Assembly: GCA_035276085.1 (NCBI GenBank)
Contig: DATELY010000131.1
Coordinates: forward strand, 1-19,755
Length of the DNA: 19,755 nucleotides
DNA from: DATELY01 sp035276085
GTDB taxonomy: Bacteria > Pseudomonadota > Gammaproteobacteria > Steroidobacterales > Steroidobacteraceae
Reading direction: 5' to 3'
In this document: positions 13,539 through 19,755 of the stretch, piece by piece
Layout: every line of letters begins with the position of its first letter
How positions within the stretch are numbered: the stretch's first letter is position 1
Translations under genes and position numbers: made by a program
Notes under the pieces: model-generated
The model's database searches: none
What the model saw: only the letters and a program-made list of their open reading frames with translations
What the model was told of the DNA's origin: nothing

Positions 13539-13901
13539 ATGTCAGCCGTTATTCTCGCCGTTGATGATTCTGCATCCATGCGCCAGATGGTGAAGTTCAC
13601 GTTGGAAGGCGCAGGTTATACCGTGGTGCAAGCCAACGATGGCATCGAGGCGTTGGAGCTTGCCAAGACCAAGCGCGCCAATCTCGTGTTGACGGATGTG
13701 AACATGCCCCGCATGGACGGCATCTCTCTGGTGCGTGAGCTGCGCGGCCTCGATGAGTACAAAGGCGTGCCGATGCTGATGCTCACGACCGAGTCCGGCC
13801 AGGAAACGAAGATGCGCGGCAAGCAGGCCGGCGCTACCGGCTGGATCGTCAAACCTTTCAATCCTGAGCAGTTGTTAGCGACGATCGCACGCGTTCTGTA
13901 G
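13539..13901 (+). CDS. cheY: CheY-type single-domain response regulator
   Basis: A 120-residue receiver domain with no output domain. Acidic pocket Asp9/Asp10 (AVDDSASM), phospho-acceptor Asp53 (LTDVNMPRMDG), Thr83/Thr84 (LTTESG) and Lys105 (IVKPFNP) are all present, so it should be phosphorylatable. MRQMVKFTLEGAGYTV and KPFNPEQLLATI are typical of CheY proteins of chemotaxis-like clusters rather than of DNA-binding regulators. The ribosome site GGAG lies eight bases before the ATG. The following gene begins 30 bases later and carries a CheZ-like motif. No CheA is in the window, so the cognate kinase lies elsewhere. Confidence 0.92.
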   Translation: MSAVILAVDDSASMRQMVKFTLEGAGYTVVQANDGIEALELAKTKRANLVLTDVNMPRMDGISLVRELRGLDEYKGVPMLMLTTESGQETKMRGKQAGATGWIVKPFNPEQLLATIARVL

Positions 13902-13931
13902 CCCGAAACAGCTGGACGTTACGAGCTGGTC

Positions 13932-14510
13932 ATGTTCAATCACGCACTAGAGCCGATCGAGCATCCGGATCCGCCCGGTCACGGTGCGGATTGGTCGCCG
14001 GAGCAGCAGACGGCGCACATGCTCGATCTGTGCGAAGCGCAGATGGAAGCGGCACTGCATGAATCCGACGCTGCCGTCGATGCGCTCGTCCAGGCATTCA
14101 CTTCCATGGTGGACACGGCGCGCAATATCAGCGAGGTTGCGGGCACGTTGCCGCCCTCGCACGAACAACGCGCGCTTGCCGAAGTCGGGCAGCATTGCAA
14201 GAACATGACCCAGCAGATGGCATCCGCAGTCGTGGCCTTCCAGTTCTACGACAAGCTGTCGCAACGGCTGGGCCACGTGCGCTACAGCCTGTCGACGCTC
14301 GCCCTCTTCGTCTGCAATCGCAATCAAACGATGCAACGCGAGCAGTGGAAAAAGCTGTTCACGGCCTTGCGTCGTCTGTATCGCACGGAAGAGGAACGCG
14401 CGATTTTTCAGCTCGTCACCGAAGGCATGTCTGCAGACGAAGCACGGCTCAAGGTGCAGCAGGACCAGGCCACGGCGGTGGAAGAAACCGGCGTCATCGA
14501 ATTGTTCTGA
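13932..14510 (+). CDS. Helical chemotaxis-associated protein with a CheZ-like D-x3-Q motif
   Basis: A 192-residue, predominantly helical, soluble protein directly after cheY. The region MASAVVAFQFYDKLSQRLGH (about residues 96-115) contains Asp107 and Gln111 in the D-x3-Q arrangement. CheZ uses this arrangement (its DLTGQ) to dephosphorylate CheY. The following helices and the short hydrophobic C-terminus VIELF also recall CheZ, whose C-terminal peptide binds CheY. Overall similarity to CheZ is too low for me to name it cheZ. A CheY-P phosphatase is the best guess; a structural adaptor or a protein of unknown function is the alternative. The protein is certainly real by codon use and context. 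Confidence 0.7.
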   Translation: MFNHALEPIEHPDPPGHGADWSPEQQTAHMLDLCEAQMEAALHESDAAVDALVQAFTSMVDTARNISEVAGTLPPSHEQRALAEVGQHCKNMTQQMASAVVAFQFYDKLSQRLGHVRYSLSTLALFVCNRNQTMQREQWKKLFTALRRLYRTEEERAIFQLVTEGMSADEARLKVQQDQATAVEETGVIELF

Positions 14511-14782
14511 TTCCTGGTGGCGCTCGCGACGTCTTCATCGGGGGCATCACTCGATCATCCCTCGCATTTGACATAGCCCGCACCGGCGCACCGCGACGAC
14601 CATCCCGTCACGCGCATGATTGAGATACAGGTCCCGGGTTCAGGGAAAACCCGAGGCGTCCTACAAAACGCTGTGAAACGCCGCACGGAACCGCTGCGCC
14701 TCCTTCTTAAGATCGCAAGCGTGTGACAACCCATTTGGCACGCGAACTCACGGGCGATGTGAGCCAAGCGAAGGAGGTCGAA

Positions 14783-14947
14783 ATGGCGATTCAGGCTCGG
14801 ATCCTGGTTGGCGCAGCGGGTGTGCTCATCGTGGCGGCGGTTGTGATCGGCTTCATCACCCTGATGCCGAAGCCGCAAGCCACGGTGAAGGCGGAAGATG
14901 CCGGCCAACCTGCATGGAGCGTGGAAGTTTCAGACGTGGAAGAATGA
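14783..14947 (+). CDS. Small single-helix membrane protein
   Basis: A 54-residue protein, MAIQARILVGAAGVLIVAAV and onward, with one transmembrane helix (about residues 7-27) and an acidic tail (WSVEVSDVEE). The start ATG 14783 has a near-perfect ribosome site, AAGGAGG, five bases upstream, so I discard the longer frame from 14723. No family is recognised. It follows the chemotaxis genes after a 272-base gap (14511-14782) in which I see no further gene. It converges on rluF. Confidence 0.65.
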   Translation: MAIQARILVGAAGVLIVAAVVIGFITLMPKPQATVKAEDAGQPAWSVEVSDVEE

Positions 14948-15051
14948 CGCTCGAACGATACGAACGAACCGATAACTCGAAAGCTCGAATCGCCGCGTGC
15001 ATGTCCCGGAGCGGGCATCCGCGGCGAATCTGTTTGATGAGGGCGTGCCGA

Positions 15052-15125
15052 CTACGGGCCACAGACCACGGGCTACGGTCAGAATAGGGATCTGGCGCTC
15101 CGGCCGTTGACCGTCTGCCGTCAAC
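15052..15125. repeat. Word repeats at the 3' end of rluF
   Basis: Bases 15052-15078 contain ctacgggccac and ccacgggctacgg, related to the gtagcccgtggcccgtagcc word at 19562-19588. Bases 15106-15125 (gttgaccgtctgccgtcaac) form a second unit with inverted ends. The TGA stop of rluF (15123-15121) falls in this second unit. Confidence 0.6.
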
Positions 15126-15822
15126 CCTGCTGCCGATCGCAAGCGGCACGCAGCGCAGCCACTTCCGCCGTCGACAGCTCCCGCCACTGCCCCACCTGCA
15201 ATCCGTCCACCCGGATGTTCATGATGCGCACGCGTTGCAGCCTGCGCACTTGGTAGCCGAAGAACGAGCACATGCGGCGGATCTGACGATTCAATCCTTG
15301 CGTGAGCGTGATGCGAAACGTGCAGGCATCGAGGCGCTGCACCTTGCATGGCTTGGTCACGGTACCGAGGACACGGACGCCGCTTGCCATGCCGTTCAGG
15401 AAGATGGGAGTGACGGGTCGATCCACCGTCACGATGTATTCCTTTTCGTGCTGGTGCTCGGCACGCAGGATCTCATTGACGATATCGCCGTCGTTCGTGA
15501 GCAGGATCAAGCCTTCCGAATCCTTGTCCAGGCGGCCGATCGGGAAGATGCGCTCTGGATGGCGTACGAAGTCGACGATGTTTCCAGCCACGTCGGGCTC
15601 GGTCGTGGAGGTGATGCCCACGGGCTTGTTGAGGGCGATGTAGACGTGCTCCTTCGGTGCGCCGATGACCTGGCCATCCACGCGGACGACATCCTGTTGC
15701 TGCACTACGGTACCGAGGGTTGCAACGTGCCCGTTCAGGGTGACGCGTCCGGCTTCGATCCACTTGTCCGCTTCGCGTCGTGAGCAAATGCCGGTCTCGC
15801 TGATGAACTTGTTCAAGCGCAT
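15121..15822 (-). CDS. rluF: 23S rRNA pseudouridine synthase RluF (RsuA/RluB/E/F family)
   Basis: A 233-residue enzyme. The N-terminal S4 RNA-binding domain spans about residues 1-50 (MRLNKFISETGICSRREADK). The catalytic domain follows with NKPVGITSTTEPD at 65-77 and the signature PIGRLDKDSEGLILLTNDGD, in which Asp99 is the nucleophile. RIT-TQGLNRQIRRMC and NKPVGIxSTTE are diagnostic of RluF, which modifies U2604 of 23S rRNA in E. coli. I start at ATG 15822; a longer frame to 15921 would add an unrelated Cys/Arg-rich leader. It is a housekeeping gene embedded between chemotaxis genes, on the opposite strand and divergent from the CheW-fusion gene. Confidence 0.93.
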   Translation of the reverse strand: MRLNKFISETGICSRREADKWIEAGRVTLNGHVATLGTVVQQQDVVRVDGQVIGAPKEHVYIALNKPVGITSTTEPDVAGNIVDFVRHPERIFPIGRLDKDSEGLILLTNDGDIVNEILRAEHQHEKEYIVTVDRPVTPIFLNGMASGVRVLGTVTKPCKVQRLDACTFRITLTQGLNRQIRRMCSFFGYQVRRLQRVRIMNIRVDGLQVGQWRELSTAEVAALRAACDRQQG

Positions 15823-15854
15823 GCCGCTGTCGATCCGTTTGTCCGTTTGCCTCG

Positions 15855-15890
15855 GTTGCCGGGGCGGGCCGCCGTTGGCCCGGCGGCAAC
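15855..15890. repeat. GC-rich hairpin in the rluF/CheW divergent gap
   Basis: Bases 15855-15870 pair with 15877-15890 (gttgccg and cgggcc arms with a small bulge). No T-run follows. It lies about 95 bases before the CheW-fusion start and about 35 bases before the rluF start. Confidence 0.5.
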
Positions 15891-15983
15891 ATCCTACGAT
15901 ACCTGCAGCACATATCTGCATGCGCCCGGGCGCTGTCCGCTCAAGGCCGCCCGGCTCTCGCCGTTAGCGATGCAGACATATCG

Positions 15984-18512
15984 ATGCGGTCGCGGTTCAT
16001 GTTGCACAAACAATTTGCCAAGCACATGGCCTCCGTGGAGAACTATCGCCAACGTCTGGCGAATCTGCAGGGAGCATGGGACACCCTGTCGATGCTTTCT
16101 CATCTGGGCGGCGACGGCTCCGACCTGAGCGGCACGCGCCAGGCTTTCGAGGCGCTGGCCGGCGAGCTCGTCGACAGCCTGAGCGGCGAAACCTATAGGA
16201 AATCGCTGCTCGCGTTACAGGCCAAAACGCAGATCGCGATCGATATCCTGGTGCGTAATTTGTTCGAGCGCACCGCGGATGTCGGCTTCCTGAGCACCGA
16301 TCACGATCTGTGTGCCTATCTGCGCGAGGTCGATGCGGCTCGACGCAATGGTGGCCAGGACCTGACTACCCGCAGCGAGCAGATGCGCAGCCGTTTGCGC
16401 GAGTACGTGGCGAAGTACTCCGTCTACAAGGACATCGTCGTGCTGTCGCCCGACGGTGCAGTGCTGCTGTCGCTGCACGGGCACGCACCGACCGGCAAGA
16501 GCGCCGATCCGCTGATCCGCGCGACCGTCGACACGCGTGCCCCATACGTCGAAACGTATCGGTTCGTGGATTTCCTGCCGCAACAGCAGCGCAGCCTGAT
16601 CTATTCGTATCGAATCGTGGACGCCGGTACGACGCGCGGCGTGCTCTGCCTCAGCTTCGACCTCGAAGACGAAGTGCGGCGCATCTTCACGAAACTCGCT
16701 GACACGAACGACTGGTCGCTCTTCACCTTCCTGGATGCCACGGGCACGGTGATCGCAAGCAGCGATCCCTGGCAGGTGCCTGCCGGCGCGTCCTTGCCTC
16801 TCGCGTTGCACGCAGAGGGCGGCATCGTGCGCTTTGCCGGACGCGAATACCTGGCGGTGACGCGCCGTACGCATGGGTACCAGGGCTACATGGGCCCGGG
16901 TTGGTTTGCGCACGCGATGGTGCCGCTCGAGCACGCGTTCTCTGCCGGCGCCGGCAAGACACACCTGGATCAGAGCGTGATTGCGGAGCTCTGCGAAAGC
17001 GACACGATCTTCTCGCCTGAGCTGCGGCGCATTCCGGCACACGCGCGCCAGATTCAGAGGGAGTTGAATCGCTCCGTGTGGAACGGACACGTGCGCCTGG
17101 ACGCGCGCTCCGAAAGCGGCACCGGATTCGCCAAAGCGCTGCTGCGGGAGATCGGCAACGCCGGGCGGCGCACGCAGGACACGTTCGAGCAGTCGATCGT
17201 CGATCTGCAAAGCACGGTGACGTCGGCCATCCTGGAGAGCACGGCACTGCTCGCCTCGCTGGCCGTCGACATTCTCGATCGCAATCTCTACGAGCGCGCG
17301 AACGACTGCCGCTGGTGGGCGTTGAATGCAACGCTGATCGAGCACCTCGAGCGCAATGCGGACGATGTGGAGCGTGTGACCGAAGTCCTGCGACACATCA
17401 ATTCGCTGTACACCGTGTACCACTCGATCGTGCTGTTCGACACGCAACGGCGCGTCGTCGCGGTTTCGAACCCCACGCAAGGCGCTCTCGTGGGCAAGAC
17501 GTGCAATGAGAGCTGGGCCAGTGACACGCTGCAATTGCGGGACTCGCAGGCGTTCTGCGTTTCCCCGTTTGCGTCCAGCGCGCTGTACGACAATCAGTAC
17601 ACCTTCGTCTTCGGTGCAGCGCTGCGTGCAGCTCACGGCCGCATCGTGGGCGGCATCGGCATCGTGTTCGATTCGACGCCGCAGTTGCGCGCGATGCTCA
17701 AGGATGCCCTGCCGCGCAATGAAGGTGGCGCAGCGTCCGTGGGCGTGTTCATCGATGCGGACCGCCGCGTGCTGGCCGCCACCGACCTGTACAGCCCGGG
17801 CGACACCATCGATCTGCCACGTGAGCAGCTTCAGGCCCACAAGGACGCCGCCGCGTGCGTGATCGAGCATCGCGGCATGCACTACGCGGCTGCCGCCTGC
17901 TCGACGCCGGGCTATCGCGAGTACGACCGCGTGCGCGCGACCGCGATCGTCATGACTCCGCTGGGCCCGCGACAGAAGCAGCAACGCAGCCCGCTCAAGA
18001 CGCCCACCGTCAACACCAAGCGCGCCAATGCGGGCGAGCAAGTGCTGGAAGTCGCCACGTTCGTGTGCGGCGAGCAATGGCTCGGCATCCTGCGGGAGGA
18101 AATCGTGGAGTCGATTGCCGCAACGGGCATTCGCAGCGTACCGGGCAAGCCGTCATGGCACGCCGGCCTGCTCATGCATCAGGGCAATCCGCTGCCCGTC
18201 GTCGATTTGGCGCAATTGACAGGGCATCCCTCGCAGGCCAGCGTGCGCGACGTGATCGTGATTCAACCCACGGACCGTTCACAGCGCATCGGCCTGCTCG
18301 TCGATGAGCTCGCATCGATCCCGGAGATTCCGGCAAGCCGCATCCTGCCGCTCAACGACTACGCGAGCCGCTCGACGACCCGCATCATCGATCGCGCAGT
18401 ACGGCCGTATCAGCCGGAGGATCCAGTGCTGCTGATCCTGAACGTCGAACAGCTGCTGGCTCAGGTGCGTTGTGAGGGTGGCGCGCTTGTGAAGGCTGGC
18501 GCCGGCGGCTAG
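15984..18512 (+). CDS. Chemotaxis protein with two sensor modules and a C-terminal CheW domain
   Basis: A soluble 842-residue protein with no signal peptide or membrane helix. Two homologous modules are visible. The first is at about residues 75-325 (DILVRNLFERTADVGFLSTD at 87-106; later DIVVLSPDGAVLLS and IYSYRIVDAGTTRGVLCLSF). The second is at about 410-660 (DILDRNLYERANDCRWWALN at 429-448; later SIVLFDTQRRVVAV and GRIVGGIGIVFDS). They look like cytoplasmic Cache/PAS-type sensor domains arisen by duplication; the second has lost the ADVGFL core. A CheW domain fills about 685-830 (WLGILREEIVES, HQGNPLPVVDLAQL, RIGLLVDELASI). It probably couples an intracellular signal directly to a CheA array. 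The start could be ATG 15984 or 15999; neither has a good ribosome site. The TAG stop lies in the repeat beginning at 18507. Confidence 0.88.
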   Translation: MRSRFMLHKQFAKHMASVENYRQRLANLQGAWDTLSMLSHLGGDGSDLSGTRQAFEALAGELVDSLSGETYRKSLLALQAKTQIAIDILVRNLFERTADVGFLSTDHDLCAYLREVDAARRNGGQDLTTRSEQMRSRLREYVAKYSVYKDIVVLSPDGAVLLSLHGHAPTGKSADPLIRATVDTRAPYVETYRFVDFLPQQQRSLIYSYRIVDAGTTRGVLCLSFDLEDEVRRIFTKLADTNDWSLFTFLDATGTVIASSDPWQVPAGASLPLALHAEGGIVRFAGREYLAVTRRTHGYQGYMGPGWFAHAMVPLEHAFSAGAGKTHLDQSVIAELCESDTIFSPELRRIPAHARQIQRELNRSVWNGHVRLDARSESGTGFAKALLREIGNAGRRTQDTFEQSIVDLQSTVTSAILESTALLASLAVDILDRNLYERANDCRWWALNATLIEHLERNADDVERVTEVLRHINSLYTVYHSIVLFDTQRRVVAVSNPTQGALVGKTCNESWASDTLQLRDSQAFCVSPFASSALYDNQYTFVFGAALRAAHGRIVGGIGIVFDSTPQLRAMLKDALPRNEGGAASVGVFIDADRRVLAATDLYSPGDTIDLPREQLQAHKDAAACVIEHRGMHYAAAACSTPGYREYDRVRATAIVMTPLGPRQKQQRSPLKTPTVNTKRANAGEQVLEVATFVCGEQWLGILREEIVESIAATGIRSVPGKPSWHAGLLMHQGNPLPVVDLAQLTGHPSQASVRDVIVIQPTDRSQRIGLLVDELASIPEIPASRILPLNDYASRSTTRIIDRAVRPYQPEDPVLLILNVEQLLAQVRCEGGALVKAGAGG

Positions 18513-18603
18513 CTGGCCAGCTGGTCAGTTGGCCAGAAGAATTTTGTGGAACGCTCTGGCCAGCAGGCCAGTTGACCAGCTAGCCAGCCGACCAGCTAGC
18601 CCA
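18507..18603. repeat. Long imperfect hairpin made of AGCTGGCC/AGCTGGTC words
   Basis: Left arm 18507-18536 and right arm 18556-18585 are inverted copies with 25 of 30 positions matching and a 19-base loop. An extra word copy (ccgaccagctagcc) follows to about 18602. The arms are built from an 8-9 base unit. The TAG stop of the CheW-fusion gene is the ctag of the left arm. The element ends about ten bases before the phenylalanine hydroxylase ATG, so it fills the entire gap. Confidence 0.85.
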
Positions 18604-18613
18604 GCGAGAGCAC

Positions 18614-19489
18614 ATGACCAAGACGCCTCAAGTCCGTACCAGTCAACCCGTGGAGCTGCGCGGCGACTACTCGCGCGCCGCTGCGGACTACACGATCGAA
18701 CAGGAGTGGGACGGATACACTGCGGAAGATCACGACATCTGGCGCACGCTGTACGAACGTCAGCTGCCCATGGTCGAGCGCTATGCGTCACCTGAGTTCA
18801 TCGCCGGCGCGCGCGCGTTGCACGCGCCACGCGATCGGATTCCACGGCTCGAGGATACCAATCGCGTCTTGCAGGCGCGCAGCGGCTGGTGCGTGGTGGC
18901 AGTGCCCGGGCTGATCCCGGAAGAGCACTTCTTCGCTCATCTCGCGCACCGGCGTTTTCCCGTCACGATCTGGATACGCAAGCGCTCGGAGCTCGACTAC
19001 CTCGTCGAGCCCGATGTGTTTCACGATTTCTTCGGCCACGTGCCGTTGCTCGCCAATCCGACGTTCGCGCGCTTCATGCAGGCCTATGGCGAGGCCGGAC
19101 CCAAGGCCGTTCGTGCCGGCGCTCTGCCGCTGCTCGCGCGGCTGTATTGGTACATGGTGGAGTTCGGTCTGATGCGCACGCCGGCGGGATTGAAGGCCTA
19201 TGGCTCGGGCATTCTTTCGTCCACAGCGGAAACCCGATACAGCATCGAGAGCGACGAGCCGCATCGCATCGCATTCGATCTCGAGCGCGTGATACGGACC
19301 GACTACCTGATCGACGACTTTCAGCGCACGTACTTCGTCATCGACAGCTTCGAGCAGCTCTTCGAAGCCGGTTACGAAACAGACTTCGCGCCGCTCTACG
19401 CGCGTTACAAGGACGAGCCGGGTATCGAACCGGATGTGGTGCTGCCGGACGATCGGGTACTCGCAGCCTCCCGGACCAGGCAATCGTAA
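18614..19489 (+). CDS. phhA: Phenylalanine 4-monooxygenase
   Basis: A 291-residue aromatic amino acid hydroxylase that converts phenylalanine to tyrosine with tetrahydropterin and O2. The non-haem iron ligands are His137 and His142 (DVFHDFFGHVPLL) and Glu183 (YWYMVEFGLM). The pterin/substrate region GLIPEEHFFAHLAHRRFPVT and the tail DYLIDDFQRTYFVIDSFEQL are standard for bacterial PhhA. Length is normal for the single-domain bacterial enzyme, with no regulatory ACT domain. The ATG at 18614 is preceded by a modest GAGAG ribosome site. The usual pterin dehydratase partner phhB is not in the window. The upstream gap is fully occupied by a repeat, so its promoter may lie within that repeat or the gene may depend on read-through. 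Confidence 0.96.
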   Translation: MTKTPQVRTSQPVELRGDYSRAAADYTIEQEWDGYTAEDHDIWRTLYERQLPMVERYASPEFIAGARALHAPRDRIPRLEDTNRVLQARSGWCVVAVPGLIPEEHFFAHLAHRRFPVTIWIRKRSELDYLVEPDVFHDFFGHVPLLANPTFARFMQAYGEAGPKAVRAGALPLLARLYWYMVEFGLMRTPAGLKAYGSGILSSTAETRYSIESDEPHRIAFDLERVIRTDYLIDDFQRTYFVIDSFEQLFEAGYETDFAPLYARYKDEPGIEPDVVLPDDRVLAASRTRQS

Positions 19490-19504
19490 CGAGGCGCCCG
19501 CTCG

Positions 19505-19698
19505 CTAGTTTTCAATCGCGCTGCGCACGACCCCGAGGGATGAAAGGGTTCCTCTCTGGCCGTAGCCTGTAGCCCGTGGCCCGTAGCCCTTTCATACTAG
19601 TTGTCCATCGCGCTGCGCACGACCCCGAAGGGATGAAAGCGCGGTAGCGCTCTGACCAACCGCCAACCGCTAACCGCCAACCGCTTCTTTCATACTAG
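19505..19698 (+). repeat. Two tandem repeat cassettes with conserved leader and variable word-repeat cargo
   Basis: The leader ctagtt-tcaatcgcgctgcg...ggatgaaag occurs at 19505-19546 and 19597-19639 with only two substitutions and one indel. Each leader is followed by a different cargo and then an identical trailer, ctttcatactag (19589-19600 and 19687-19698). The first cargo is a gtagcccgtggcccgtagcc word (19547-19588) and the second a caaccgccaaccgctaaccg word (19640-19686). The atgaaag/ctttcat ends pair, so each cassette can fold with its cargo as the loop. The ctag at 19597-19600 is shared between cassettes. It fills the gap between phhA and the next gene. Confidence 0.88.
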
Positions 19699-19708
19699 GC
19701 AAGGCAAC

Positions 19709-19755
19709 ATGCACTCATCGACATCCCCGCGCTTCGGACTCGGCCTGCGTCCGCC
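19709..19755 (+). CDS. Start of a probable DUF692 (MNIO-family) gene, cut by the window edge
   Basis: Fifteen complete codons read MHSSTSPRFGLGLRP, after AAGG six bases before the ATG. The pattern P-R-F-G-L-G-L-R-P is how many DUF692 proteins begin. These are multinuclear non-haem iron oxidases that modify cysteines in precursor peptides such as bufferins or methanobactin-like copper peptides. The evidence is only this short N-terminal motif, so the assignment is tentative. It starts ten bases after the second repeat cassette. Confidence 0.45.
   Translation, partial: MHSSTSPRFGLGLRP

Noticed and set aside
16215..18077. Minus-strand open frame of 620 codons
   Set aside because: Antisense shadow of the CheW-fusion gene; the product has shadow-like Arg/His composition and no recognisable motif.
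19505..19698. CRISPR-like array
   Set aside because: Only two units, with leader and trailer of unequal type, word-repeat cargo rather than unique spacers, and no cas genes in the window.

Overview
The window comes from a GC-rich proteobacterium, most likely a gammaproteobacterium. The RluF-type pseudouridine synthase, the sigma-54 promoters and the single-domain chemotaxis proteins fit this. The abundance of short intergenic word repeats resembles Xanthomonadales and Steroidobacter-like genomes. The genus is a guess; no rRNA or tRNA gene is present to settle it.

Region 1 (1-2666) holds small or poorly characterised genes: a truncated DUF3096 peptide, two convergent membrane proteins separated by a 168-base palindromic repeat, and an exported methyltransferase preceded by a small ATGA-overlapping frame.

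Region 2 (2772-13337) is the centre of the window: a complete, divergently arranged guanidine-nitrogen assimilation locus. The minus-strand arm encodes the two DUF1989 subunits of carboxyguanidine deiminase (annotated UAAP1/UAAP2), a biotin-dependent guanidine/urea carboxylase and allophanate hydrolase. The plus-strand arm encodes a NitT/TauT-type ABC importer (binding protein, permease, ATPase). Its leader contains a clear guanidine-I (ykkC) riboswitch at about 10341-10456. Both arms have good matches to sigma-54 -24/-12 promoters (9948-9963 minus, 10297-10312 plus), so nitrogen status and guanidine should both control the locus. The proposed flow is: guanidine enters through the ABC importer, is carboxylated to carboxyguanidine, deiminated to allophanate, and hydrolysed to ammonia and CO2.

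Region 3 (13539-18512) is chemotaxis-related: a CheY, a protein with a CheZ-like D-x3-Q motif, a one-helix membrane peptide, RluF on the opposite strand, and a large soluble protein with two sensor-like modules and a C-terminal CheW domain. Region 4 has phenylalanine 4-hydroxylase, a pair of tandem repeat cassettes, and the first 15 codons of a probable DUF692 (MNIO) gene cut by the window edge.

The strongest structure not explained by genes is a set of short-word repeats and palindromes. They lie almost exclusively just after stop codons, in several cases supply the stop codon itself, and in one case an intergenic-type repeat lies in frame inside the guanidine carboxylase.
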